Notes: generated from the sequence alone by a model not told the origin. A stretch of 64,000 bases of DNA from Aequorivita todarodis (GCF_028561335.1 NZ_JAQQTG010000013.1:18524-82523); one strand, 5' to 3'; shown: positions 53,534-62,745, counted from the first letter of the stretch. Numbers and translations: made by a program.

Positions 53534-53541
53534 TAATTTTG
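53534..53541 (+). promoter_or_regulatory. -7 box of gap
   Basis: TAATTTTG, exact match, 33 bases before the ATG. No TTTG at the usual -33 spacing. Confidence 0.5.
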
Positions 53542-53573
53542 CACAAAATTTAAACCCCTTAAAATCCTTTCGT

Positions 53574-55022
53574 ATGAGTTTTGATGACGTTTATGAAAAA
53601 GAACTTTCTTTTCAAACTGACCGCCGAAAAGCATCAGTAGAATTTATTAAAATCATTAGCGATCTTTGGTACGACAAGTCCATTGAACTGGTCCTTTTCC
53701 GCAACCAACTTATAGACCGCAACGTGAGTGAAATCTTGAACCTTCACGAATATGCGGGCGAATTCGTTCAAAAACCAATCTCAATTTTCGACTCTGTTGA
53801 AATTGCACAGGCCATCAAAACCTTGGATCTTCCCCCTGCAAAGTTGGACATCGGCAAGCTTACCTATGAATTCCATTTAGAGGACGACAAATATTCAAAC
53901 GCTTTGGCATTTGTTTCGGATAAATTGAAAAATGCAAAAGAAGCAAAAGACATCGTTCCAAAAGATGTAGTTCTTTACGGTTTCGGGCGTATCGGCCGTT
54001 TGCTGGCGCGTGAGTTAATGACCAGGACCGGACAAGGCAACCAACTGCGCCTTCGCGCGATAGTGGTTCGCGGAAAAATGGATCAAACCGTTTTGGACAA
54101 AAGAGCTACCCTGCTTCAGTATGATTCGGTGCATGGCGATTTCCCCGGAACTGTCCGTACCGATCTTGAAAACAGCGCGCTGATTATTAACGGAACCACG
54201 GTCCATATCATTTCAGCCAACAATCCTGAGGATATTGATTACACAAAATACGGCATTGAGGATGCCTTGGTTATTGACAACACAGGTGCTTTCCGCGATG
54301 CGGAAGCTTTGGGCCGTCATTTAAAAGCAAAAGGGGCTTCAAAAGTATTGCTTACCGCACCCGGAAAAGGGGTGCCGAACATTGTGCACGGCGTAAACCA
54401 AAAGGAATACGACCCGAATAAAGTAGATATCTTTTCAGCGGCCTCTTGTACCACAAACGCCATCACCCCTATCTTGAAAGCCATCGAGGATTCTTTTGGA
54501 GTGGTTCGCGGGCATTTGGAAACCATTCACGCCTATACGAACGACCAGAATTTGGTCGATAATATGCACAGCAAATACCGCCGTGGCCGTGCCGCGGCAT
54601 TAAACATGGTAATTACCGAGACCGGTGCCGGAAGTGCCGTTGCCAAAGCATTGCCCGCTTTGGCCGGCAAGCTTACTTCAAACGCAATACGGGTTCCTGT
54701 TCCTAATGGTTCGTTGGTGGTTTTAAACCTTGAAGTTGCAACCCCAACTTCTGTAAATGGCATGAACGCCGCGATGAAAAAATATGCCCTGGAAGGCGAT
54801 TTGGTAGAGCAAATTAAGTACTCATTGAGCAATGAACTTGTTTCCAGCGACATCGTTGGTTCTTCCGCGCCAGCTATATATGACAGCAACGCCACCATCG
54901 TTACCGAGGACGGTAAAAACGTAGTGCTGTATGTGTGGTATGACAACGAATACGGCTACAGCCACCAAGTAATTCGCTTGGCCAAGTATATTGCGCAGGT
55001 TAGGAGATATACTTATTATTAG
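53574..55022 (+). CDS. gap: Glyceraldehyde-3-phosphate dehydrogenase, long form
   Basis: 482 residues from the ATG at 53574 ('MSFDDVYEKELSFQTDRRK'); 42 upstream codons run through a terminator and promoter and are discounted. The first ~125 residues are an extra helical N-terminal region typical of the long GAPDH of Bacteroidota and some proteobacteria. Then the NAD-binding 'LYGFGRIGRLLARELM', the catalytic Cys in 'SAASCTTNAITPIL' and 'TGAGSAVAKALPALAGKLT'. It works in glycolysis or gluconeogenesis; direction is unknown. Its terminator is fused to the next promoter. Confidence 0.95.
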   Translation: MSFDDVYEKELSFQTDRRKASVEFIKIISDLWYDKSIELVLFRNQLIDRNVSEILNLHEYAGEFVQKPISIFDSVEIAQAIKTLDLPPAKLDIGKLTYEFHLEDDKYSNALAFVSDKLKNAKEAKDIVPKDVVLYGFGRIGRLLARELMTRTGQGNQLRLRAIVVRGKMDQTVLDKRATLLQYDSVHGDFPGTVRTDLENSALIINGTTVHIISANNPEDIDYTKYGIEDALVIDNTGAFRDAEALGRHLKAKGASKVLLTAPGKGVPNIVHGVNQKEYDPNKVDIFSAASCTTNAITPILKAIEDSFGVVRGHLETIHAYTNDQNLVDNMHSKYRRGRAAALNMVITETGAGSAVAKALPALAGKLTSNAIRVPVPNGSLVVLNLEVATPTSVNGMNAAMKKYALEGDLVEQIKYSLSNELVSSDIVGSSAPAIYDSNATIVTEDGKNVVLYVWYDNEYGYSHQVIRLAKYIAQVRRYTYY

Positions 55023-55047
55023 TAATATCGTAATTTATTGAAATATA

Positions 55048-55080
55048 AAAAATCCTGTTGCTGTGGTAACAGGATTTTTT
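55048..55080 (+). terminator. Terminator of gap
   Basis: AAATCCTGTT / AACAGGATTT (10 bp) with loop GCTGTGGT and a T-run. The T-run continues into the -7 box of the following gene. Confidence 0.9.
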
Positions 55081-55087
55081 ATATTTG
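55058..55087 (+). promoter_or_regulatory. Promoter of the leucine-rich lipoprotein gene, embedded in the gap terminator
   Basis: TTG at 55058-55060 (top of the hairpin stem), 19 bases, TATATTTG (55080-55087, starting at the last T of the terminator). Leader of about 20 bases. Confidence 0.7.
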
Positions 55088-55112
55088 GAAACTTAACACA
55101 CTTTCTATAACA

Positions 55113-56471
55113 ATGCGAGTTTTACGAAATAACCGGCTTTCAATTCTGTTTCTTTTTTCTACTTTAATTTTTGTTTCGTGTTCAAAAGAAAGCGATGATC
55201 CAAACCCTACGGAAATAACTGTATCTACCAGTGATTTTTCAAAGATTATGGATGAAAACCCACCGAATGGGCAAGTTATCGGAAACGTTCAAGGAAGCAC
55301 AAATCAAGGAACAGTTATTTTTTCAATTACAGAACAAAATCCCGCAGGAGCGTTTTCTATTAATTCTGCTTCGGGAGAATTGAAAGTTGCAAATGAGGCG
55401 CTTTTTGATTTTGAAACCAATCCCACAATTACAGGAACAGTGAAAGTGGCGAATGGTGCTGTTTTTGAAAATGCTTCGGTTAGTATTAGTTTGAATGATG
55501 TAAATGAAGACAATATATTTGACGGTAATGTTGTGCTCACCACACAAGCAGAAGTAGATGAATTTGGAACGCATAATTATATTGGAATTACTGGCTATTT
55601 AATTATTGGCTACAATTTTGGCTATGATTATTCAAACATTACCAACTTATCACCACTTGAAGCATTAACATTTGTGCACGGCGAAATAGTCATTTCAAAT
55701 AATGGAGAATTACAAACGCTAACAGGCCTTGACAATCTTGCAGAAATAGGGAGTAGCCTTTCAATATACGAAAATCCAGTTTTGAACACTTTGGTAAGCC
55801 TTAGCAATTTAAATGTAATTCATAAGGATTTAGCCATTTTATATAATTCTTCCTTGACAACTTTTAACGGATTACAAAATATTACAGCTGTAGAGCGAAA
55901 TTTATTAGTGCAAGGAATGCCAGTTGTAACATTAGATGGTTTGCCCAACATCAGCTCCATAGGAAATTTAAGTATTTCATTTAATCCCAACCTTGAAAAT
56001 ATAGATACTTTGTCCACACTTAGAGAGTTGAGTGGAAATTTATATATCCAGAAAAATCCACTATTAAGCAATCTCGACGCTTTTCAAAATGTAAATAATA
56101 GTATTATCCCACAACTTCGTATTCTAGAAAACGAGTCATTAACAGATTTAAATGGTTTGCAAAATATTGGAGCCAGCGATTATTTAGAAATTTCAGACAA
56201 TACTAGTTTAACAACTTTATTAGGATTGGAGAGCATTACTAACATTAATTCCCAAATAATAATAGAACGAAATAATCTTATAAATTTAAACGGTTTAGAA
56301 AACCTAATAGAAGTTGCTCAACAATTTCGCATTTGGCAAAACCCAAATCTTACAGACTTTTGTGCACTAACAAATTTATGCGTTTCAGGAAACCTTCCTT
56401 CTTTTTTAACTGAAAGTAACGCCTACAACCCCACAAAACAAGACATCATAAACGGTAATTGCAGTTTATAA
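55113..56471 (+). CDS. Leucine-rich (receptor L-domain-like) lipoprotein
   Basis: 452 residues from the ATG at 55113; upstream open frame crosses the promoter. Lipobox 'STLIFVSCSKE'. A cadherin-like segment follows ('NPAGAFSINSASGELKVANE'), then from ~135 on a solenoid with irregular repeats such as 'LTGLDNLAEIGSSLSIYENP', 'FNGLQNITAVERNLLVQGMP' and 'LNGLQNIGASDYLEISDNT', like receptor L-domains. Probably at the cell surface, binding a ligand; no enzyme motif. Much higher AT than its neighbours, which hints at lateral acquisition. Confidence 0.8.
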   Translation: MRVLRNNRLSILFLFSTLIFVSCSKESDDPNPTEITVSTSDFSKIMDENPPNGQVIGNVQGSTNQGTVIFSITEQNPAGAFSINSASGELKVANEALFDFETNPTITGTVKVANGAVFENASVSISLNDVNEDNIFDGNVVLTTQAEVDEFGTHNYIGITGYLIIGYNFGYDYSNITNLSPLEALTFVHGEIVISNNGELQTLTGLDNLAEIGSSLSIYENPVLNTLVSLSNLNVIHKDLAILYNSSLTTFNGLQNITAVERNLLVQGMPVVTLDGLPNISSIGNLSISFNPNLENIDTLSTLRELSGNLYIQKNPLLSNLDAFQNVNNSIIPQLRILENESLTDLNGLQNIGASDYLEISDNTSLTTLLGLESITNINSQIIIERNNLINLNGLENLIEVAQQFRIWQNPNLTDFCALTNLCVSGNLPSFLTESNAYNPTKQDIINGNCSL

Positions 56472-56483
56472 AATTCCTATCCT

Positions 56484-56553
56484 ATAATTTCCCTGCGCCC
56501 TCTGTGGCTCTGCGGTATAACCTGACTGCAAAACCGCAAAAGGTGCAAAGTTT
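56484..56553. repeat. Dispersed 'ctctgtggctctgcggt' repeat, copy C
   Basis: GCGCCCTCTGTGGCTCTGCG then GTATAA, and later CCGCAAAAGGTGCAAAG. Matches copy B (1620-1681) closely. Confidence 0.6.
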
Positions 56554-56622
56554 TTTATGACTTCATTAACTGAAAATCTCCAAGGTTTCAATCAAATTTG
56601 TTAAAATAATTGCGTGCAAAAT

Positions 56623-57798
56623 ATGTCAGAAACCCAAAAACGAAGCCGTTTCAAAAAGAAACGATATCTTGTTCCCATTATCATTTTAATCCTGCTCATT
56701 GCCTTCCGTCTTTACCTTCCCACCTTAGTAAAAAATTACGTAAACAAAGTGCTGGCAGACATTCCCGGCTATTATGGGCAGGTGGAGGATATAGACATTG
56801 CCCTAATCCGCGGGGCCTATGTTATCAACGGTATGTACCTGAACAAAGGAACGGCAGAAAGCCAGGTTCCGTTTTTGAATTTTCCCAAAAGCGATATTTC
56901 CATCGAGTGGAAATCGCTCTTCCACGGAAAAATCGTGAGCGAAATAATAATGACCAGTCCCGAGGTTATCTACGTTTTTGAGGACCAAAAAGACACTGAA
57001 GGCGATGCCGATGTGGACGACTGGACCAAAGCCCTCACAGACCTTGTGCCCATAGACATCAACCATTTTGAAGTCCACGACGGCAAACTGGCCTTCGTGC
57101 AACTTTCCGCAGACCCAAACATAGATTTGCAGATAGACAAACTGGAACTCACCGCCGACAACCTGCGCAACGTGGTGGAAAAAGAGCGCATCCTCCCCTC
57201 GCCCATTCGCGCCAGTGGCATTTCCATAGGTAATGGCAAGGTTTCCTTGGATGGCTACATGAATCTTGTAAAGGAAATCCCCGATATGGACCTGTCCTTT
57301 TCGCTCGAAAATGCCGAAGCTACGGCCTTGAACGATTTCACAAATTATTACGCAGGCCTCGATTTTGACAAAGGCACCTTCGGGATTTACAGCGAAGTGG
57401 CCATTGCCGATGGCCATATGATAGGCTACGTAAAACCTCTTTTGACCAATACCAAATTGATAGGAAAAGACGATAGCTTTTTAGAGGTTTTATGGGAAGG
57501 TTTCGTAGGGTTCTTCAAGTTTGTGCTAAAAAACCAAGGCACGGATACTTTGGCCACCAAAGTTCCTTTTGAGGGCGATTTAAACGACGTTAAAACAGGG
57601 GTTTGGCCCACGGTTTTAAATATATTCGAAAATGCCTGGATTGAAGCCTTCAAAGGCGAAGTGGATAACGAAATTGATTATAAAGATGCTTTCAAGGAAG
57701 GTGAAATAACCCGGGAACAAAAACGCGAGCTCCGCAAAAAAGAACGGGAAGAAAGACGGGCAGCACGAAAAAAGGAACGCGAGGCCAGGAAGGGCTAA
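56623..57798 (+). CDS. DUF748/AsmA-like envelope protein
   Basis: 391 residues from ATG (a GTG three codons upstream is possible). One N-terminal membrane span ('YLVPIIILILLIAFRLYLP'), then a long beta-rich region with 'IPGYYGQVEDIDIALIRGAY', 'FEVHDGKLAFVQLSADPNID' and 'FTNYYAGLDFDKGTFGIYSE', which I associate with DUF748, a relative of the AsmA/TamB lipid-transport-like family. It ends in a highly charged lysine/arginine/glutamate helix (~362-391). Role unknown; probably envelope. Confidence 0.75.
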   Translation: MSETQKRSRFKKKRYLVPIIILILLIAFRLYLPTLVKNYVNKVLADIPGYYGQVEDIDIALIRGAYVINGMYLNKGTAESQVPFLNFPKSDISIEWKSLFHGKIVSEIIMTSPEVIYVFEDQKDTEGDADVDDWTKALTDLVPIDINHFEVHDGKLAFVQLSADPNIDLQIDKLELTADNLRNVVEKERILPSPIRASGISIGNGKVSLDGYMNLVKEIPDMDLSFSLENAEATALNDFTNYYAGLDFDKGTFGIYSEVAIADGHMIGYVKPLLTNTKLIGKDDSFLEVLWEGFVGFFKFVLKNQGTDTLATKVPFEGDLNDVKTGVWPTVLNIFENAWIEAFKGEVDNEIDYKDAFKEGEITREQKRELRKKEREERRAARKKEREARKG

Positions 57799-57813
57799 CA
57801 TCATTTATAGCGG

Positions 57814-57845
57814 CTTATAAACCCATAAACTTTTAAACATATAAA
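57814..57845 (+). repeat. Degenerate octamer array (CnnnTAAA), four units
   Basis: CTTATAAA, CCCATAAA, CTTTTAAA, CATATAAA, then CTCATTAC. Upstream of the TPR gene. Confidence 0.8.
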
Positions 57846-57906
57846 CTCATTACCCGGCCAAAGTTTTAATCATTTTGCCGTATTTTTACAAGAAAGAATA
57901 CAATTT

Positions 57907-58401
57907 ATGGACCATCTCACCAAACTCGAAGAACTTCTTAACGGAGCAAACACAGACATTAAAAACGGGGCTTATGACGAAGCTACCAACAAGCTCGAAA
58001 AAATAATCGACTTGGACCCCAACTTTGGGAAAGCCTATAATCACTTGGGATATCTATATGAAGTAAAATTCAAGGAATTTGAAAAAGGCGAAACGCTCTA
58101 CAAGCTCTGTCTGGAAAAAAGCCCGATGTATCCGCCCGTGTATTACAACTACGCCGTGCTCCTTTCCACATTGGGAAAATATGATGAATTGAAAGAATTG
58201 CTGGACACCGCCATTACCATTCCCGGCATTACAAAATCCACTATCTACAACGAATACGCCATTATGTACGAACAACTGGGCAAGCTGGACCAAGCCATTG
58301 AATATTACAAAAAATGTGCTTTGGACACCTTGGACAAAGGCGTTTTGGAACGCGCCAAAGGCTCCATAGACCGCTGTAAGATGAAAAAAGAACTGCAATA
58401 A
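57907..58401 (+). CDS. TPR-repeat protein
   Basis: 164 residues with three to four tetratricopeptide repeats ('[20 protein letters not shown]', '[20 protein letters not shown]', '[20 protein letters not shown]', '[20 protein letters not shown]'). No signal peptide, so cytoplasmic. It is probably a protein-interaction scaffold. Its stop overlaps the trmD start (TAATG). A TATTTTTA box lies at 57881-57888. Confidence 0.85.
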   Translation: MDHLTKLEELLNGANTDIKNGAYDEATNKLEKIIDLDPNFGKAYNHLGYLYEVKFKEFEKGETLYKLCLEKSPMYPPVYYNYAVLLSTLGKYDELKELLDTAITIPGITKSTIYNEYAIMYEQLGKLDQAIEYYKKCALDTLDKGVLERAKGSIDRCKMKKELQ

Positions 58402-59075
58402 TGCGAATTGACATAATTACCGTACTTCCCGAGTTGCTCCAAAGTCCATTTGAAGCCTCTATCCTAAAACGCGCCATTGAAAAAGGGCTCGTGGAAGTCC
58501 ATACCCACAACCTCCGCGATTATGCCACAAACGCCTACAAGCAAATAGACGATTATCAATTTGGCGGCGGCGCGGGAATGGTGATGATGATAGAACCTAT
58601 TGATAAATGCATCTCCCAATTAAAGGCCGAACGGGATTATGACGAAATAATCTACATGACGCCCGATGGCAAAACATTCAATCAGCACACGGCAAACGAG
58701 CTTTCGCTAAAGGAAAACATCATCATTCTCTGTGGGCACTACAAAGGTGTGGACCAACGCGTGCGCGACCATTTTATAACCCGCGAAATCTCCGTGGGCG
58801 ATTTTGTATTGAGCGGTGGCGAACTTGCGGCCGCCCTTGTCTGCGATGCCGTAATCCGTTTGATTCCCGGTGTTTTGGGAAATGAGACCAGCGCGTTGAC
58901 AGATTCCTTTCAGGACGATTTATTGGCGCCCCCCGTTTACACCCGCCCCGCAGAATACAAAGGTTGGACGGTTCCCGAAATACTCACAAGCGGCAACACC
59001 CCAAAAATTGAGGAATGGCGGGAGGAGCAGGCTTATAAACGGACTAAGGAGCGGCGGCCGGATTTGTTGGAGTAA
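58401..59075 (+). CDS. trmD: tRNA (guanine-37-N1)-methyltransferase
   Basis: 224 residues, full length. It methylates G37 of tRNAs to prevent frameshifting. '[13 protein letters not shown]', '[20 protein letters not shown]', '[19 protein letters not shown]' and '[16 protein letters not shown]' form the trefoil-knot SAM site. In most bacteria rplS is adjacent; here 3.8 kb of accessory genes separate the two. Confidence 0.97.
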   Translation: MRIDIITVLPELLQSPFEASILKRAIEKGLVEVHTHNLRDYATNAYKQIDDYQFGGGAGMVMMIEPIDKCISQLKAERDYDEIIYMTPDGKTFNQHTANELSLKENIIILCGHYKGVDQRVRDHFITREISVGDFVLSGGELAAALVCDAVIRLIPGVLGNETSALTDSFQDDLLAPPVYTRPAEYKGWTVPEILTSGNTPKIEEWREEQAYKRTKERRPDLLE

Positions 59076-59137
59076 ATATTTCAAGGCGGGTTTTTCAAAA
59101 AAAGAATGGGCAGCTTTAATCTTACGTAACAAATCAT

Positions 59138-59145
59138 TATTTTTA
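59138..59145 (+). promoter_or_regulatory. Candidate -7 box of the toxin-antitoxin operon
   Basis: TATTTTTA, 19 bases before the antitoxin ATG; the -33 position holds TTT only. Weak. Confidence 0.35.
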
Positions 59146-59163
59146 CACGTAAAACAATTCGAA

Positions 59164-59409
59164 ATGGACAAAAAGCTCACATTAAGCCTGGACGGAACAG
59201 TCATTGAAAGTGCAAAAACCTATGCAAAATTGCACAATACCAGTCTGTCCAAACTTATCGAATCATATTTGGCATCGCTTACAAAAAATAAAAAAAACAA
59301 ACCCGATATTACGCCTTTGGTAGCAAGCTTAAGCGGTGTAATAGAACTTGAAGAAAATTTTGATGTAAAAGATGCTTACGCGGAATATTTAATCGAAAAA
59401 TACAAATGA
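59164..59409 (+). CDS. Antitoxin of a VapBC-type module (ribbon-helix-helix-like, DUF6364)
   Basis: 81 residues from the ATG. 'KKLTLSLDGTVIESAKTYAK' resembles a DNA-binding ribbon-helix-helix N-terminus, and the C-terminal part ('LEENFDVKDAYAEYLIEKYK') is the likely toxin-binding tail; the pattern fits DUF6364 antitoxins. It overlaps the PIN toxin gene by four bases (ATGA), the usual antitoxin-first order. Expected to bind its own promoter with the toxin. Confidence 0.82.
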   Translation: MDKKLTLSLDGTVIESAKTYAKLHNTSLSKLIESYLASLTKNKKNKPDITPLVASLSGVIELEENFDVKDAYAEYLIEKYK

Positions 59410-59819
59410 ACCGAGTATTAATCGACACCAACATCGTGATAGATTTACTTGCAATGCGAAAAGATTTCTATGAAGAAGCTGCCGATCTGTTTTCGCGTGC
59501 GGACAAAAAAGAACTTGTTTTGGCAATTTCAGCTTTAACGTTTGCAAACACCAATTACATCCTCACTAAACTGAAATCAACAAAAGAAGCACGGGAAATA
59601 TTGCGAAAATTTAAACTTCTCGTTGAAATAGTAAGCTTGGATGAGAAAATTACCCAGCTGGCTTTGAGCGATGACAATTTCCAAGATTTTGAAGACGGAT
59701 TACAGTATTACTCGGCTATGGAAAATCAAATTGACATTATTATAACCCGAAATAAAAAAGATTTTAAAAACTCGAAAATTCCAGTTTTAACAGCAAAAGA
59801 GTTTATGGCAAAGAAATAG
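59406..59819 (+). CDS. PIN-domain ribonuclease toxin (VapC-type)
   Basis: 137 residues. 'MNRVLIDTNIVIDLLAMRKD' carries the first catalytic Asp7; 'DNFQDFEDGLQYYSAMENQ' and 'IITRNKKDF' supply the other acidic residues. PIN toxins cut RNA, often tRNA. The intact catalytic set suggests it is active and kept in check by the antitoxin. Confidence 0.88.
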   Translation: MNRVLIDTNIVIDLLAMRKDFYEEAADLFSRADKKELVLAISALTFANTNYILTKLKSTKEAREILRKFKLLVEIVSLDEKITQLALSDDNFQDFEDGLQYYSAMENQIDIIITRNKKDFKNSKIPVLTAKEFMAKK

Positions 59820-59871
59820 TATTTTGCGGTTATATCAACAATCAACCAAAGTCAAACAAAATCAACACAAA

Positions 59872-61671
59872 ATGAAAACCACACAAATAATAACACTACT
59901 CCTCGCCGTAGTCGTTTTCACCGCCTGCAAAAACGATCCAAAAGAAAAAGAGAACACAAAAACCGAAAATAAAGTGAGTTCAAATTTCAACAATATGCTC
60001 GACAATTACTATGAGGAAGGTTTAAAACTCAATCCACTGAACGCTACATTTTCGGGTGATTCACGCTACAACGACAGTTTTCCAAATTTCCTTTCCGATG
60101 AATATATTGCTGAGCTGAAAAACTATTACACAAAATACAAAGAAGAAGCCTCCACCTTTGAGGATGCTGATTTAAGCGAAACCGAAAAGATGAGCAAGGA
60201 CATTCTGCTGTGGGAATGCAACATAAACCTGGAAGCGCTTACTTTCAAAAACGGCATCTATTTTCCCATAGACCAAATGTGGTCCGTAAATTTGTTGATG
60301 GGCCAATTGGCAAGCGGCAGCAGCGCACAACCCTTCAAAACGGTGGAGGATTACAACAATTGGCTAAAACGCATGGACGGATTTGTAGTCTGGCTAAATT
60401 CCGCAGAAAGCCGAATGAAGGAAGGCATGGCGGACGGATATGTACTTCCGAAATCGCTGATCGTAAAAGTAGTTCCGCAATTAAAGGCGATGACCGAGCC
60501 CAATGTGGAAAAGAACCTATTCTATTCCCCCGTAAAAAATTTTCCTGAAAACATTTCCGAAGAAGACAAAAAACAGCTTACCGAAGCCTATTCCAAAATG
60601 GTTTCCGAAAAAATTGTTCCCGCTTACCAAAGCCTTCACGATTTTATGGCCGGCGACTATTTAAAAGCAGGAAGAGCCACTACCGGAATTGCAGATACGC
60701 CCAATGGCGAAGCGTTTTACAAGCACCAAATAAAAAAATACACCACCACGGAAATGACCGCCGATGAAATCCACCAACTGGGTTTAAGTGAAGTCGCTCG
60801 TATCTCTTCAGAAATGAAAAAAGTGAAGCAACAGATCGGGTTTAAAGGCGATCTGAAGGCATTCTTCAATTTCGTGCGGACTAATAAAGAGCTAATGCCC
60901 TATACCGAGCCACAACAGATCATTGATCATTTTTACGCTATATACGACACAATGAAGCCAAAGCTAAAAGTGCTTTTCGACAAAAAACCGAAAACCCCTT
61001 TTGAAGTAAAACAAACTGAAAAGTTCCGTGAAAATTCCGCAAGTGCCGAGTACAATCCCGGTTCTTTGGACGGCACGCGACCCGGTATTTTTTATGTTCC
61101 CATCCCCAACGCTTCGGAATACAATATTTACAGCGACGAGTCGCTCTTTCTGCACGAAGCCATTCCCGGGCACCATTACCAGATTTCGCTGACGCAGGAA
61201 AATGATGAACTGCCGATGTTCCGCAAAACCCTTTTCTACAGCGGTTATGGCGAAGGTTGGGCGCTTTACAGCGAATCGCTCGGAAAGGAACTGGGGCTTT
61301 ACACAGACCCGTACCAATATTTCGGAATGCTGGGCGCCGAAATGCACCGCGCCGTGCGCTTGGTAGTGGATACCGGAATGCACGCCAAAGGCTGGACGCG
61401 CGAACAGGCCATTCAATATTGTTTGGAAAACGAAGCCGAACCCGAAGCCGGAATCATTTCAGAAATAGAGCGCTATATGGCCAATCCCGGACAGGCCTTG
61501 GCCTATAAAATTGGGCAATTAAAGATTTTGGAACTCCGCCATAAAGCCGAAAAGGAATTGGGCGACAAATTCCAAATCGGCGAATTCCACAACCAAGTTT
61601 TAGAAACGGGTTGTGTACCGTTAAAGTTGCTTGAAAATAAGATTGACAGATGGATTGCTGATACAAAATAA
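59872..61671 (+). CDS. DUF885 family metallopeptidase-like lipoprotein
   Basis: 599 residues from the ATG. Signal with lipobox 'LLAVVVFTACKND'. DUF885 is shown by 'EGLKLNPLNATFSGDSRYND', the zinc-site-like 'LFLHEAIPGHHYQISLTQEN' (HExxxxHH form), 'SGYGEGWALYSESLGKELG' and 'PGQALAYKIGQLKILELR'. It is probably a periplasmic or surface peptidase; substrate not known. Leader is A/C-rich and almost G-free. A terminator follows. Confidence 0.9.
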   Translation: MKTTQIITLLLAVVVFTACKNDPKEKENTKTENKVSSNFNNMLDNYYEEGLKLNPLNATFSGDSRYNDSFPNFLSDEYIAELKNYYTKYKEEASTFEDADLSETEKMSKDILLWECNINLEALTFKNGIYFPIDQMWSVNLLMGQLASGSSAQPFKTVEDYNNWLKRMDGFVVWLNSAESRMKEGMADGYVLPKSLIVKVVPQLKAMTEPNVEKNLFYSPVKNFPENISEEDKKQLTEAYSKMVSEKIVPAYQSLHDFMAGDYLKAGRATTGIADTPNGEAFYKHQIKKYTTTEMTADEIHQLGLSEVARISSEMKKVKQQIGFKGDLKAFFNFVRTNKELMPYTEPQQIIDHFYAIYDTMKPKLKVLFDKKPKTPFEVKQTEKFRENSASAEYNPGSLDGTRPGIFYVPIPNASEYNIYSDESLFLHEAIPGHHYQISLTQENDELPMFRKTLFYSGYGEGWALYSESLGKELGLYTDPYQYFGMLGAEMHRAVRLVVDTGMHAKGWTREQAIQYCLENEAEPEAGIISEIERYMANPGQALAYKIGQLKILELRHKAEKELGDKFQIGEFHNQVLETGCVPLKLLENKIDRWIADTK

Positions 61672-61695
61672 ATAAGCAAATCAGCATAATATTGT

Positions 61696-61724
61696 AGGCG
61701 CGCGATTTATCAAGCGCCTTTTTT
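61696..61724 (+). terminator. Terminator of the DUF885 gene
   Basis: AGGCGC / GCGCCT with a 12-base loop and T6. Confidence 0.8.
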
Positions 61725-61736
61725 CATTTAAAAAAA

Positions 61737-61767
61737 TTGCAGATTATAATTATTATTTAGATATTTG
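61737..61767 (+). promoter_or_regulatory. Promoter of the sdpRI-like operon
   Basis: TTG (61737-61739), 20 bases, GATATTTG (61760-61767, one mismatch to TAnnTTTG). The -7 region lies inside the operator palindrome. Confidence 0.55.
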
Positions 61768-61775
61768 TCTAAATA
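61754..61775. promoter_or_regulatory. Operator of the ArsR-type repressor
   Basis: TATTTAGA-TATTTG-TCTAAATA: perfect 8-bp arms with a 6-base centre, overlapping the -7 box and lying just before the repressor gene, as expected for autorepression. Confidence 0.75.
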
Positions 61776-61787
61776 CCTAAACAGATT

Positions 61788-62042
61788 GTGAAAGATATTT
61801 TCAAAGCTTTAAATGACGAAACCCGAAGGGAAATACTGGAACTATTGAAAAAAGAGGATTTAACTGCGGGCGAAATTGCGGACAATTTCAATATATCCAA
61901 ACCCAGCATTTCGCACCATTTGGACATTCTGCAGCGTGCAGATTTAATAACCGGAGAAAAAAAGGGACAGTTCATCCACTATTCCATAAACACCACGATT
62001 CTCGACGATGTTTTTACTTGGCTACTAACCCTCAAAAAATAG
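61788..62042 (+). CDS. ArsR-family transcriptional repressor (SdpR-like)
   Basis: 84 residues, GTG start. A winged helix-turn-helix: 'FKALNDETRREILELLKKED', recognition helix 'ISKPSISHHLDILQRADLI' and wing 'GEKKGQFIHYSIN'. No cysteine, so it is not a metal sensor of the ArsR type but fits the SdpR branch, which represses its own operon. It lies five bases before the SdpI-like gene. Confidence 0.88.
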   Translation: MKDIFKALNDETRREILELLKKEDLTAGEIADNFNISKPSISHHLDILQRADLITGEKKGQFIHYSINTTILDDVFTWLLTLKK

Positions 62043-62047
62043 AAATT

Positions 62048-62701
62048 ATGCAATTCAATTTTAAAAAAGAATTCCCTTTGATCTTGATAACCATAATTCC
62101 GGGTATTTTTCTATGGTACGTTTGGAATTCCCTGCCCCCGGAAGTTCCCCTTCATTGGAACATAAGCGGCGAAGTGGACCGTTACGGAAGCAAAAATGAA
62201 CTTATCTGGTTAACAACTCTCGTCCCAATCTTTTTGTACGTACTGTTCATGCTGGTTCCGCTTATTGACCCTAAGAAAAAAATAGCCGCGATGGGCGGTA
62301 AATTTTATACTATCCGGTTCTTTTTGACGCTTTTCCTTTCGGTTATTTTCACGTTTATAATCTATTCGGTAAAAGAACAGACGTTGACCAATCCAAATTA
62401 TCTTTTTATAATTATAGGTGTCTTCTATGTTGTTTTGGGCAATTACTTCAAAACCATCAAACCCAATTACTTTATTGGCATCCGCACCCCTTGGGCATTG
62501 GAGAACGAAACTATTTGGAAAAGCACGCACAGACTTGCTGGTAAATTATGGGTAGCAGGCGGATTGCTGATAATAATTACCTGCTTTCTCTTCAAACAGC
62601 AAACTGCTCTTACCCTGTTTTTAATAATTACGGCGATCATTACCTTGATTCCTGTCACATACTCGTATCTACAATTTAAAAATATTCAAAAGGAAATTTG
62701 A
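62048..62701 (+). CDS. SdpI-family membrane protein
   Basis: 217 residues from the ATG at 62048 (ten upstream codons overlap the repressor gene). Six membrane segments; DUF1648 motif 'PLHWNISGEVDRYGSKNE' near the N-terminus and 'YFIGIRTPWALENETIWKST' in the SdpI part. In Bacillus, SdpI gives immunity to the toxin SdpC and sequesters SdpR at the membrane. No SdpC-like gene is in the window, so the role here is inferred by family only. Confidence 0.88.
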   Translation: MQFNFKKEFPLILITIIPGIFLWYVWNSLPPEVPLHWNISGEVDRYGSKNELIWLTTLVPIFLYVLFMLVPLIDPKKKIAAMGGKFYTIRFFLTLFLSVIFTFIIYSVKEQTLTNPNYLFIIIGVFYVVLGNYFKTIKPNYFIGIRTPWALENETIWKSTHRLAGKLWVAGGLLIIITCFLFKQQTALTLFLIITAIITLIPVTYSYLQFKNIQKEI

Positions 62702-62745
62702 TATAACAAAAACCTAACAAACCACTTTGGGCGGCCAAACCCAAA

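Noticed and set aside
53448..53573. Longer N-terminus of GAPDH
   Set aside because: These codons cross a terminator and the -7 box; the inner ATG gives the family-typical start.
59008..59163. Longer N-terminus of the antitoxin
   Set aside because: It overlaps trmD out of frame; the ATG at 59164 gives the normal ribbon-helix-helix start.
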